Positions 26,076 through 34,383 of a DNA stretch of 64,000 nucleotides are shown here, in pieces. Positions within the stretch are counted from its first letter, which is position 1. Every line of letters begins with the position of its first letter. This DNA is from Streptosporangium saharense (GTDB taxonomy: Bacteria; Actinomycetota; Actinomycetes; Streptosporangiales; Streptosporangiaceae), in assembly GCF_014203715.1 (NCBI RefSeq), contig NZ_JACHJP010000003.1:468092-532091 (forward strand), read 5' to 3'. Under the pieces are notes generated by a model, which was given only the letters and a program-made list of their open reading frames with translations, did not search any database and was not told the DNA's origin. Both the position numbers and the translations under genes were made by a program.

Positions 26076-27139
26076 CGACGGTCCTGCGGGCCCACGCCGA
26101 AGACCAGTACGCCGAGGAACTGGCGATCCTGGCCAAGGACGACGACCGGCCCCGCCCTCCCGGCTGGAAGCTGTCCCCCTGGGCGGTCACCACCTACATC
26201 CTGGGAGACGGCGACCGGATCACCCCCAAGTACATCGGGCCGAGGCGCATCGTCGAGGTGGCCGTCGCGACCCTGGCGACCGACCGGGCGCTGCTGCTGC
26301 TCGGCGTCCCCGGCACCGCGAAGACCTGGCTTTCCGAGCACCTGGCGGCGGCGGTCAGCGGTGACTCGACCCTGCTCGTCCAGGGTACGGCGGGCACCGC
26401 TGAGGAGGCCGTCCGCTACGGCTGGAACTACGCCAGGTTGCTCGCCGAAGGGCCGTCCCGGCAGGCGCTCACCCCGAGCCCGGTGATGCGCGCGATGGCC
26501 GAGGGCCGTCTCGCCAGGGTCGAGGAGCTGACCCGCATGCCCTCCGACGTGCAGGACGCGCTGATCACCGTGCTGTCGGAGAAGACGCTGCCCATCCCCG
26601 AGCTGAACGAGGAGGTGCAGGCCACCCGGGGGTTCAACGTCATCGCCACCGCCAACGACCGCGACCGGGGCGTCAACGAGCTGTCCAGCGCGCTGCGCCG
26701 CAGGTTCAACACCGTCGTGCTGCCGGTCCCGGCGACCGCGGAGGAGGAGGTGGACATCGTCTCCCGCCGCGTCGAGCAGCTCGGCCGCTCGCTGGAGCTG
26801 CCGCCCGCGCTGACCGGCCTTGAGGAGATCCGCCGCGTCGTCACGGTCTTCCGTGAGCTGCGCACCGGGGTCACCGAGGACGGCCGCACCAAGGTCAAGT
26901 CCCCCAGCGGCACGCTCAGCACCGCCGAGGCCATCTCGGTCCTCACCAACGGCATCGCGCTGGCGGCCCACTTCGGTGACGGCGTGCTGCGCCCCGCCGA
27001 CGTGGCCGCCGGGATCGTCGGTGCCGTGGTCCAGGACCCGGTCTCCGACAGGGTGGTCTGGCGCGAATACCTGGAGACCGTCGTCCGCGAACGCCAGGAC
27101 TGGCGCGACTTCTACCGGGCCTGCCGTGACGCGGGCTGA
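26072..27139 (+). CDS. MoxR-family AAA+ ATPase
   Basis: A 355-residue chaperone-like AAA+ ATPase. Walker A is LLGVPGTAKTW (Lys84). The Walker B region is LARVEELTRMPSDVQDAL, where the usual DE pair reads EE. Sensor 1 is VIATANDRDRG and the Arg-rich second half is ALRRRFNTVVLPVP. MoxR proteins usually work with vWA-domain partners to remodel protein complexes; here the vWA protein is two genes downstream. The GTG start overlaps the preceding stop. Confidence 0.93.
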   Translation: MTTVLRAHAEDQYAEELAILAKDDDRPRPPGWKLSPWAVTTYILGDGDRITPKYIGPRRIVEVAVATLATDRALLLLGVPGTAKTWLSEHLAAAVSGDSTLLVQGTAGTAEEAVRYGWNYARLLAEGPSRQALTPSPVMRAMAEGRLARVEELTRMPSDVQDALITVLSEKTLPIPELNEEVQATRGFNVIATANDRDRGVNELSSALRRRFNTVVLPVPATAEEEVDIVSRRVEQLGRSLELPPALTGLEEIRRVVTVFRELRTGVTEDGRTKVKSPSGTLSTAEAISVLTNGIALAAHFGDGVLRPADVAAGIVGAVVQDPVSDRVVWREYLETVVRERQDWRDFYRACRDAG

Positions 27140-27168
27140 GCCGGTACGGCCTGCTGTGACGCGGGCTG
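27118..27168 (+). repeat. Short tandem duplication at the MoxR gene end
   Basis: The 21-nt sequence GGCCTGC(C/T)GTGACGCGGGCTG occurs at 27118-27138 and again at 27148-27168 with one mismatch, 30 nt apart. The first copy encodes the last residues of the MoxR protein; the second lies in the 72-nt spacer before the DUF5682 gene, the only non-overlapping junction of the operon. Confidence 0.7.
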
Positions 27169-27211
27169 CTGAACCACGGGGCACGCGGGGCCTGGTCTTC
27201 GGGGGGTGGCG

Positions 27212-29452
27212 GTGAGCGTCTCCGTGCTGGGGGTCCGGCACCACGGGCCCGGCTCGGCGCGTTCCCTGCGGGAGGAGCTGACGCGCCTCAAGCCCGACAT
27301 CGTGCTCATCGAGGGGCCGCCCGAGGCCGACGACCTGGTCGGCCTCGCCGCGGACCCGGAGCTGCTGCCTCCGGTCGCGCTGCTGGCCCACGTCCCCGGT
27401 GAGTCGTCCAAGGCCGCGTTCTGGCCGTTCGCGGTGTTCTCCCCCGAGTGGCAGGCGATCCGCCACGCGGTCGAGACGGCAGTCCCGGTCCGGTTCTGCG
27501 ACATGCCCGCCGCGCACAGCCTCGCCGCCGCCCCCGGTGAGGACGAGGCGCCCGCCGTACGGACCGATCCGATCGGCGCGCTCGCCCGCGCCGCCGGATA
27601 CGACGACCCGGAGCGCTGGTGGGAGGACGCGGTCGAGCACCGGGGCGACACGCCGTTCCAGGTGATCGCCGAGGCGATGGCCGAGGTCCGCGACGGGCAC
27701 GTGCCCGACGAGGAGGAGGCCAGGCGCGAGGCCTTCATGCGGCGCGCGATCCGCACGGCGGTCAGGGAGGGCTTCGAACGGATCGCCGTCGTCTGCGGCG
27801 CCTGGCACGTGCCCGCGCTGGCCGGCTCGCGCGAGGGCGCCTGGGGGGCCGGGCTGCCGACGGCCAAGGCTGACGACGCGCTGCTGCGCGGGCTGCCGAA
27901 GGTCAAGGTCGAGACGACGTGGGTGCCGTGGACGTACGGGCGGCTGGCCGCCTGGAGCGGCTACGGCGCCGGGGTGACCTCGCCCGGCTGGTACCACCAC
28001 CTGTTCTCCGCGCCCGACCGCCCGGTCGAGCGCTGGCTGACCGAGGGGGCGGCCACGCTGCGCGCCGAGGACCTGCCCGTCTCCTCCGCCCACGTCATCG
28101 AGGCGGTACGGCTCGCCCACAGCCTGGCCACGCTCAGGGGCAGGCCGCTGGCCGGGCTCGCCGAGGCGACCGAGGCGGTCAGGGCGGTGCTCTGCGAGGG
28201 CGACGACCTGCCGGTCGAGCTGGTCCAGCGGCGCATGGTCGTGGGGGAGCGCCTTGGCGCGGTCCCCGAGTCGACCCCGATGGTCCCGCTGCAGCGTCAC
28301 CTGCGTCAGGAACAGCGCCGGGTGCGGCTCAAGCCGGAGGCCCTGGACCGCGAGTACGACCTGGACCTGCGCAAACCCCTCGACCTTGAGCGCAGCAGGC
28401 TGCTGCACCGCCTGCGCCTGCTCGACATCGGCTGGGGGACGCCGAGGGAGAGCAGGGGCAAGGGCACCTTCCGTGAGTCGTGGACGCTCACCTGGCGGCC
28501 CGAGTTCGACGTCGAGCTGATCGAGGCGGGCGTGTGGGGCACGACCGTCTCCACGGCCGCCGTCGCCCGGGTCCGTGACCTGGCACGCGGCGGTCAGGAG
28601 GGGCGGGAGGTCCCGCTGGCCACCCTCACCGGCCTGGTCGAACGGTGCCTGCTGGCCGACCTGCCGGACGCGCTGCCGTACGTGATCGGGGTGCTGTCGG
28701 AACGGGCGGCCCTGGACGGTGACGTCACGCACCTGATGGCGGCCTTCCCCGCGATGGTCCGCGCCCAGCGCTACGGCGACGTGCGCGCGACCCCCGCCGA
28801 GGGGCTGGCGGCCGTCGCCGACGCCATGCTCACCAGGATCTGCCTCGGGTTCGGCGGCGCCGCCTCGGGGCTCGACGAGGACGCTGCCCGTGACCTGCTG
28901 AAGCACGTCGACGCCGTGCACGCGGCAGTCGCCCTGCTCCAGGACGCTCCCGCGCCCGAGGAGTCACCGTCGGGGCGCTGGCTCGGCGCGCTACGTGGCG
29001 TCTCGGGGCGCTCCGGGCTGCCCGGGGTGATCGAGGGGCGCCTCACCAGGATCCTGCTGGATGCCGGAGACCTCGACACCGGGCAGGTGGGCGCCGCCAT
29101 GGCCAGGGCCATGTCCGCCGGTCATCCTCCGGCCCGTGCCGCGGCCTGGGTCGAGGGGTTCCTGTCCGGGGGCGGTCTGCTGCTGGTGCACGACGCCCGG
29201 CTGCTCGCGCTGGTCGACGATTGGCTGACCGGCCTGGCGCCGGAGACGTTCGTCGACGTGCTGCCGCTGCTGCGCCGTACGTTCGGGGCCTTCGCCGCGC
29301 CCGAGCGGCGCTCGATCGGCTCCCGCGTCAGGTCGTTCGGCACGCGGCAGGACACGGCTGAGACCGGGGACGCCGAGGAGATCGACGAGGAGCGCGCGGC
29401 GGGGGTCACGCGCACCGTGCTGGCACTTCTGGGAAGGACGGAGATCGCGTGA
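27212..29452 (+). CDS. DUF5682 protein with a TIKI/TraB/EreA-like N-terminal domain
   Basis: A 746-residue protein. Its N terminus reads GVRHHGPGS (His10/His11) followed by PDIVLIEGPPE (Glu34), and near residue 195 CGAWHVPAL. This His…Glu…His pattern resembles the TIKI/TraB/ChaN/erythromycin-esterase superfamily, which hydrolyses or binds metals through such residues. The middle and C-terminal ~450 residues are helical and unassigned. It is the probable effector or substrate of the MoxR-vWA machine. GTG 27212 is preferred over 27206 because the GGGGGG tract lies at the right distance. Confidence 0.8.
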   Translation: MSVSVLGVRHHGPGSARSLREELTRLKPDIVLIEGPPEADDLVGLAADPELLPPVALLAHVPGESSKAAFWPFAVFSPEWQAIRHAVETAVPVRFCDMPAAHSLAAAPGEDEAPAVRTDPIGALARAAGYDDPERWWEDAVEHRGDTPFQVIAEAMAEVRDGHVPDEEEARREAFMRRAIRTAVREGFERIAVVCGAWHVPALAGSREGAWGAGLPTAKADDALLRGLPKVKVETTWVPWTYGRLAAWSGYGAGVTSPGWYHHLFSAPDRPVERWLTEGAATLRAEDLPVSSAHVIEAVRLAHSLATLRGRPLAGLAEATEAVRAVLCEGDDLPVELVQRRMVVGERLGAVPESTPMVPLQRHLRQEQRRVRLKPEALDREYDLDLRKPLDLERSRLLHRLRLLDIGWGTPRESRGKGTFRESWTLTWRPEFDVELIEAGVWGTTVSTAAVARVRDLARGGQEGREVPLATLTGLVERCLLADLPDALPYVIGVLSERAALDGDVTHLMAAFPAMVRAQRYGDVRATPAEGLAAVADAMLTRICLGFGGAASGLDEDAARDLLKHVDAVHAAVALLQDAPAPEESPSGRWLGALRGVSGRSGLPGVIEGRLTRILLDAGDLDTGQVGAAMARAMSAGHPPARAAAWVEGFLSGGGLLLVHDARLLALVDDWLTGLAPETFVDVLPLLRRTFGAFAAPERRSIGSRVRSFGTRQDTAETGDAEEIDEERAAGVTRTVLALLGRTEIA

Positions 29453-30609
29453 CGGACGAGAGGCTGCGCCGCTGGCGGCTCGTGCTGGGCGGCGGCGAGG
29501 CGGACGGCACCGGATGCGCGCTCGCCGGGGCCGACGCGGGGATGGACGGCGCCCTGGCGGCGCTCTACGGCGGGGGCGGTGACGGGGGCGGCGAGCGCAG
29601 CGGGGGCCTTGGCGCCTCCGCGCCGAGGGTGGCGCGCTGGCTGGGGGACATCCGTTCCTACTTCCCCTCGACCGTCGTCCAGGTCATGCAGAAGGACGCG
29701 GTCGAGCGGCTGAACCTCACCCGGCTGCTGCTCGAACCGGAGATGCTGGAGGCCGTCGAACCCGACGTCCACCTGGTCGGCACGCTGCTGTCCCTCAACC
29801 GGGTGATGCCGGAGAAGGCACGCGAGTCCGCCAGGGCGCTGGTCGCGCGGGTGGTGGCTGACCTGGAACGCCGTCTCAACCAGAAGACGAAGGCGGCGGT
29901 GACCGGGGCGCTCGACCGCGCCGCCCGGACCAACCGCCCACGCCGGGTCGCCGACATCGACTGGAACCGTACGATCAGGGCCAACCTCCACAACTACCTG
30001 CCGGAGCGCGGCACCGTCGTGCCCTCAAGGCTCGTCGGGTACGGCAGGCGCCAGCGCGCGGTCCAGCGGGAGGTCGTGCTCTGCATCGACCAGAGCGGGT
30101 CCATGGCCGCCTCGGTCGTCTACTCAAGCGTGTTCGGCGCGGTGCTGGCCTCGATGCGCTCGCTGAGAACCTCGCTGGTGGTCTTCGACACCTCGGTCGT
30201 GGACCTGACCGACCAGCTCCACGACCCGGTCGAGCTGCTCTTCGGCACCCAGCTCGGTGGCGGGACCGACATCAACCGGGCCATCGCCTACTCCCAGACG
30301 CTCATCACCCGGCCGACCGACTCGATCTTCGTCCTGATCAGCGACCTCTACGAGGGCGGCGTCAGGCAGGAGATGCTCCGCAGGGTGGCCCAGATGACGG
30401 CGGCGGGCATCCAGGTGATCGTGCTGCTGGCGCTGTCCGACGAGGGCGCGCCCTTCTACGACCACGACAACGCCGCGGCTCTGGCCGCCCTCGGCGTGCC
30501 CGCCTTCGCCTGCACGCCCGACGCCTTCCCCGGCCTCATGGCCGCGGCCATCGAGCGCCGTGACATCGGCGTGTGGGCCGAGCGGGAGCTGGGGATCGCG
30601 GCCACCTGA
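29449..30609 (+). CDS. von Willebrand factor A-domain protein (CoxE-like)
   Basis: A 386-residue protein. The N-terminal ~200 residues include a Gly-rich segment (YGGGGDGGGER). The C-terminal vWA domain has an intact MIDAS: DQSGSM (Asp214, Ser216, Ser218), the Thr in GGGTDINRA and the Asp in LISDLYEGG. It should bind a divalent metal and a partner protein. MoxR and vWA proteins usually act as a pair. Its GTG overlaps the DUF5682 stop by 4 nt, and a strong terminator follows, so it closes the operon. Confidence 0.93.
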   Translation: MTDERLRRWRLVLGGGEADGTGCALAGADAGMDGALAALYGGGGDGGGERSGGLGASAPRVARWLGDIRSYFPSTVVQVMQKDAVERLNLTRLLLEPEMLEAVEPDVHLVGTLLSLNRVMPEKARESARALVARVVADLERRLNQKTKAAVTGALDRAARTNRPRRVADIDWNRTIRANLHNYLPERGTVVPSRLVGYGRRQRAVQREVVLCIDQSGSMAASVVYSSVFGAVLASMRSLRTSLVVFDTSVVDLTDQLHDPVELLFGTQLGGGTDINRAIAYSQTLITRPTDSIFVLISDLYEGGVRQEMLRRVAQMTAAGIQVIVLLALSDEGAPFYDHDNAAALAALGVPAFACTPDAFPGLMAAAIERRDIGVWAERELGIAAT

Positions 30610-30642
30610 ACCGTCCTCGGCGGAAAATCCGCCGAGGACGGT
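30610..30642. terminator. Perfect 15-bp terminator hairpin
   Basis: ACCGTCCTCGGCGGA, an AAA loop and TCCGCCGAGGACGGT begin directly after the vWA stop codon and end 10 nt before the end of the convergent thioesterase gene, so it serves both. Confidence 0.88.
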
Positions 30643-30652
30643 GCTGGAAAGG

Positions 30653-31093
30653 TCAGGTGACGGGGCTGAGCAGCGGCTGGACGGCCTCGCGCAGGGCGGG
30701 GGTGATGGGGGAGGGGCGGAGCGTGGCCGGGTCGAGCTTCACCTGGACCCGCCGCCCTTCGGCGTGCACGACCGACATGTCGGGCGACAGCACGCGGAAG
30801 CCGTACACGAGGCTGCTCGTGCCGAGGTGTTCGACCCAGAAGTGCACGGACGCCTCGCCCACCTTGGCGATCGGGGCGTGGTAGGTGACGGAGAACTCAC
30901 GAACCACGAAGAACAGGTCGGCGAAGTGCGGTTCGGAGGGGTCGAAGGACCAGCCCCGTCCGGCCCAGTAGCCCGCCAGCGCCCGTTCGAGCAGCAGGAC
31001 GTAGCGGGCGTTGTGCACCACGCCCATGGCGTCGAGGTCCTCGAAGTGGATCTGGACCGGGTGGACGTGCCCGGGTCGCAGGGCGGTCGTCAT
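30653..31093 (-). CDS. Hot-dog acyl-CoA thioesterase (YbgC/FadM type)
   Basis: A 146-residue single hot-dog domain. HFEDLDAMGVVHNARYVLLLERA carries the family's catalytic Asp and the HNARY motif. It should hydrolyse acyl-CoA thioesters in the cytoplasm. Its start is one nucleotide after the stop of the TetR gene, and a GGAGG within that gene's end serves as its ribosome-binding site, so the two form a tight operon. Confidence 0.9.
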   Translation of the reverse strand: MTTALRPGHVHPVQIHFEDLDAMGVVHNARYVLLLERALAGYWAGRGWSFDPSEPHFADLFFVVREFSVTYHAPIAKVGEASVHFWVEHLGTSSLVYGFRVLSPDMSVVHAEGRRVQVKLDPATLRPSPITPALREAVQPLLSPVT

Positions 31094-31094
31094 G

Positions 31095-31724
31095 TCAGGC
31101 CTCCGGGAGGATGCTGGGGTCGGTCGCCAGGGCGCGGAGCCGGTCGAGCACGGCCCTGCGGGCCCGCTCACGACTCCGTTCGTCCTGGAGCAGGCGGGTG
31201 TGGACGACCACGACCGCGCCGAGCGCCTCGATCTCGAAGGCGAGTTGGCGCGGGTCGGTCTCCGGCCGGAGCTGGCCGAGCGCGACGGCCCGCTCGGCGA
31301 GGTCGGCCAGCAGGTCCATCCAGCCGTCGATCGCGGCGGCGACGGCGTCGCGCACCGGTCCTGGCCGGTCGTCGAGCTCGCTGCCGACGGCCTGGAAGAA
31401 GCAGCCTCCCGGCAGTTGCCCCGAGGCGTAGAAGTCAAGGCGCAGCTCGTGCAGGGCCAGCAGCCTGGGCAGCCCCCGGGGGGCGCGCAGGGCGGGCTCG
31501 ACGATCCGCTCGATCCACTGCCGCCTGGCGTGCTCGACGATCGCGAGCTGCAGGGACCGCTTGTCCGGCCAGTGCGCGAAGAGGCCGGACTTGCTGACGC
31601 CGAGCGTTTGAGCGAGCCGGGCGAGCGAGAGGCCGTCGAGGCCCTCGACCGAGGCCAGCCCGACGGCGGTGTCGAGCACCGTCCTGCGGGTCCGTTCGCC
31701 GCGCAGCAGCCGTCCGTCGATCAC
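31095..31724 (-). CDS. TetR-family regulator
   Basis: A 209-residue repressor. The N-terminal HTH is LSLARLAQTLGVSKSGLFAHWPDKRSL; the C-terminal ligand domain is of the TetR_C type. It is divergent from the MFS exporter gene with a perfect palindrome between them, the layout of a repressor of a drug or lipid exporter. The thioesterase downstream suggests a fatty-acyl or hydrophobic acid ligand, which is inference. Confidence 0.9.
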   Translation of the reverse strand: MIDGRLLRGERTRRTVLDTAVGLASVEGLDGLSLARLAQTLGVSKSGLFAHWPDKRSLQLAIVEHARRQWIERIVEPALRAPRGLPRLLALHELRLDFYASGQLPGGCFFQAVGSELDDRPGPVRDAVAAAIDGWMDLLADLAERAVALGQLRPETDPRQLAFEIEALGAVVVVHTRLLQDERSRERARRAVLDRLRALATDPSILPEA

Positions 31725-31747
31725 GGGCCCACCCTAGCAAACAATAT

Positions 31748-31759
31748 GACCGATCGGTC
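31748..31759. promoter_or_regulatory. Candidate TetR operator
   Basis: GACCGATCGGTC is a perfect 12-bp palindrome, flanked by ATAT on both sides, between the divergent TetR and MFS genes. Its sequence is of the ACCGATCGGT type bound by many TetR proteins. Confidence 0.72.
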
Positions 31760-31847
31760 GCACATATTTTTGGGGGTGGTCCTACGACCATCGGCGGACC
31801 TGCGGGGCCGATGTTCAGGGCGGGGCGGTAGCCGTACCGTCCGGTGC

Positions 31848-33203
31848 ATGACTTCCACGGTGGTTGAGGCTCCCTCGGGAGGGTTGTTCGCCGAACGTTA
31901 TCGCGCGCTGACGGTCGGTATGGTCGCGTTGATCGTCCTGGTCGCCTTCGAGGCGCTCGCGGTCGCGACGGCGATGCCGGTCGTGGGGCGCGAGCTCGAC
32001 GGGATCGCGCTCTACGCCCTGGCCTTCAGCGGGGCGCTGGCGGCCGGAATGGTCGCCACCGTCCTTGGCGGGCGCTGGGCGGACCTGCGCGGACCGGTCG
32101 CCCCGCTCTGGACGGGGGTCGCGGCCTTCGTCGCCGGACTGGTGATCGCGGGGAGCGCGCCGACCATGGATGTGTTCGTCCTCGGCCGGTTCGTCCAGGG
32201 GTTCGGCGGCGGGATCTTCCAGGTGGCGCTGTACGTGCTGGTCTCCAGGGTCTATCCGGCGCGGCTGCACCCCAGGGTGTTCTCGGTCCTCGCGGCGGGC
32301 TGGGTGGTGCCGTCCATGGTCGGACCGCTGGTCGCGGGCGTCGTGGTCGAGCAGGTCGGCTGGCGCTGGGTCTTCTTCGGCGTGCCGATGTTCGTCCTGC
32401 CCGCCGCGCTGCTGCTCTGGCGGGGCCTGTCCGTCACCCTCACCCAGGACCGGGAACAGGAGACGGGCGGGCGCACCCCCATCGCCAGGCGTCTCGGCTG
32501 GGCCGCCCTGACGGCGGTCGGCGCGGCCCTCATGCAGTACGGCGGAGCGGCCCGCGGCGCCGGGTTCGTCCTGCTGGCCGCCGGGCTGGCCGTACTGGCG
32601 CTGTCGCTGCCCAGGCTGCTGCCGCCCGGAACCCTGCGGGCCGCGCGGGGCCTGCCCTCGGTGATCGCGCTGCGCGGCATCGCCGCGGGCACCGCCCTCG
32701 GCGGCGAGGTCTTCCTGCCGCTCATGCTCACCGGGGAGCGGGGCCTCTCACCGGCCATGGCCGGGATGGTGCTCACCTCGGGCGCGCTGGCCTGGGCGTT
32801 CGCCTCGTGGCTCGTCGGGCGCGGCTGGTTCGGCAGGGCCCTGATCCTGCGCGCGGGACCCGCCATGATCGCCCTGGGCATCGCGCTGATGGCCCTGACG
32901 GTCTTCCCCGAGGTCCCGGTCGCGCTGGCCGTCGTCGGGGAGACGATCGTCGGGCTCGGCATCGGAAGCGTCTACCCCACGCTGTCGGTGCTCGTCCTGG
33001 AGCTGTCGAAGCCCGGGGAGGAAGGGGAGAACAGCGCCTCGATGGGCATCGGGGAGTCGGTCTTCACGGTGGTCGTGGTCGCGGTCGTCGGCGCGATCGT
33101 CGCGGCCTTCGGCGCCACCGGGCCGGTGTACCTCGCCTGCTTCGCGCTGACGGCGCTCGTGGCCCTCGGGGGCGCGCTCGTCGGGAACCGGTTCAGGACC
33201 TGA
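31848..33203 (+). CDS. MFS transporter
   Basis: A 451-residue major facilitator with about 12-14 helices, in the style of actinomycete drug exporters. ATAMPVVGREL lies after helix 1, the motif A region reads GGRWADLRGPVAPL, and the motif C region is GWVVPSMVGPLVAGVVVEQVGWRWVFF. It probably exports a hydrophobic compound by proton antiport. It is controlled by the divergent TetR-type gene. A hairpin follows the stop. Upstream in-frame sequence to 31011 belongs to the complementary strand of the TetR gene, so ATG 31848 is the start. Confidence 0.9.
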   Translation: MTSTVVEAPSGGLFAERYRALTVGMVALIVLVAFEALAVATAMPVVGRELDGIALYALAFSGALAAGMVATVLGGRWADLRGPVAPLWTGVAAFVAGLVIAGSAPTMDVFVLGRFVQGFGGGIFQVALYVLVSRVYPARLHPRVFSVLAAGWVVPSMVGPLVAGVVVEQVGWRWVFFGVPMFVLPAALLLWRGLSVTLTQDREQETGGRTPIARRLGWAALTAVGAALMQYGGAARGAGFVLLAAGLAVLALSLPRLLPPGTLRAARGLPSVIALRGIAAGTALGGEVFLPLMLTGERGLSPAMAGMVLTSGALAWAFASWLVGRGWFGRALILRAGPAMIALGIALMALTVFPEVPVALAVVGETIVGLGIGSVYPTLSVLVLELSKPGEEGENSASMGIGESVFTVVVVAVVGAIVAAFGATGPVYLACFALTALVALGGALVGNRFRT

Positions 33204-33284
33204 GCGTGGGACGCGGCCGGGCGGGAGGGTCCACGGCCGTGGCACCATGGGGAAGACGCCAGGTGCGTTTCGTGTTGGGAGAAG

Positions 33285-33308
33285 GAGTCCCGCCCCGGTG
33301 CGGGACTC
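33285..33308 (+). terminator. Hairpin between the MFS and enolase-superfamily genes
   Basis: GAGTCCCGC and GCGGGACTC form a perfect 9-bp stem with a 6-nt loop, 82 nt after the MFS stop and 62 nt before the next start. It may terminate the MFS transcript or lie in the leader of the next gene. Confidence 0.5.
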
Positions 33309-33369
33309 ATTGTGTTTCCGAGACGTCTCCCACGGCGTTTTCCCGGCCTGTACGGAATCGAGGGGGTCC

Positions 33370-34374
33370 ATGCCGCGCGTACGTGAGCTTGAGGTGTTCC
33401 GGCTGGTCCTGCCCTACGGCAGACGGCCGGAGACGGTCCTCGTCCGGCTCACCGACTATGGGGGCATGACCGGGTGGGGAGAGATCGTCGACCCGGCCCC
33501 CAAGACCTGGAGGCTCCTTCAGGAGAGGCTGGGCGGCGCGCTGATCGGCCTCGACTGGGAGCACCCCGACGAGCTCGGCGACATCCCCGGCGGACCGGCC
33601 GCCGACATGGCCTGCTGGGACCTGTGGGCGAGGATGCGCGGGGTGCCGCTCTCCCACGCGCTCGGCGGCAGCCGTACCTCACTGATGGCCACCGTCAGGA
33701 TCGGCGCGGAGCGCAACCTGGAGAGCCTGGTCGCGCGGGTGAACCGGCACGTCTGCGCCGGATACGCCCACGTCACGCTGGACGTCCACCCCGGCTGGGA
33801 CGTCGAGCCGCTGCGCGCGGTGCGCCTGGCCTACCCCGCCCTCGGCATCGGCGTCGACGCCCACGGGGGCTACACCGACGCCGAGGCCCTTGAGGCGATG
33901 GACGCCTACACGATCTCCTCCATCGAACGCCCCTTCACCGGCCTCGCCGGCCACGCCGACCTGCAGGAACGCGTCGCCGCCCCGGTGCTGGTCGAGGTGT
34001 CCTCGACCGCCGAGCTCGACGAGGCGGTGGCCACGCGCGCCGGGCGCGCACTGCTGCTGCGCCCCGCGACGATCGGCTCCCTGCGTGAGGTACGGCGGAT
34101 GCACGACATCGCGGCGGCGGCCGGGTGGGAGATCGCCTGCTCGGGAGGTCAGGGCACCGGCCTGGCCAGGGCGGCGACGGTCGCCGCGGCCAGCCTGCCC
34201 GGCTGCGGCCTGCCCTGCGACGTGGCCGAACCCCCACGCAGCGCCCAGATCGTCACCCCACCGGTAGGCGCCTCAGGAGGCGTGATCGCCGTCCCCCTCA
34301 CCCAACCGGGCCTCGGCCACACGGTCGACGTCAACCGCGTCCGCCGCCTGGCCAGAGAGGCCTACGTCGCCTGA
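33370..34374 (+). CDS. Enolase-superfamily protein related to MenC/NSAR, catalytic lysines replaced
   Basis: A 334-residue (beta/alpha)8-barrel protein. Overall it aligns with the o-succinylbenzoate synthase / N-acylamino-acid racemase group: GWGE near the N terminus, GWDVEPLRAVR, IGVDAHGGYTD, SIERPF and CSGGQGTGLARA. The KxK catalytic motif before PGWD reads TLD, the second catalytic Lys region reads LLRPATIG (Arg for Lys), and the third metal-ligand region reads VEVSS rather than LDES. It may be a pseudoenzyme or have a different chemistry. ATG 33370 follows a GAGGGGG site. Confidence 0.75.
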   Translation: MPRVRELEVFRLVLPYGRRPETVLVRLTDYGGMTGWGEIVDPAPKTWRLLQERLGGALIGLDWEHPDELGDIPGGPAADMACWDLWARMRGVPLSHALGGSRTSLMATVRIGAERNLESLVARVNRHVCAGYAHVTLDVHPGWDVEPLRAVRLAYPALGIGVDAHGGYTDAEALEAMDAYTISSIERPFTGLAGHADLQERVAAPVLVEVSSTAELDEAVATRAGRALLLRPATIGSLREVRRMHDIAAAAGWEIACSGGQGTGLARAATVAAASLPGCGLPCDVAEPPRSAQIVTPPVGASGGVIAVPLTQPGLGHTVDVNRVRRLAREAYVA

Positions 34375-34383
34375 GCCTTACGG

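Noticed and set aside
26069..28921. A 950-codon open frame on the minus strand
   Set aside because: It lies opposite the MoxR and DUF5682 genes, contains no recognisable domain and arises from high GC at third codon positions. Several other long antisense frames (for example 22651-24546, 39456-41405, 41571-43283, 45498-46943) are rejected for the same reason.
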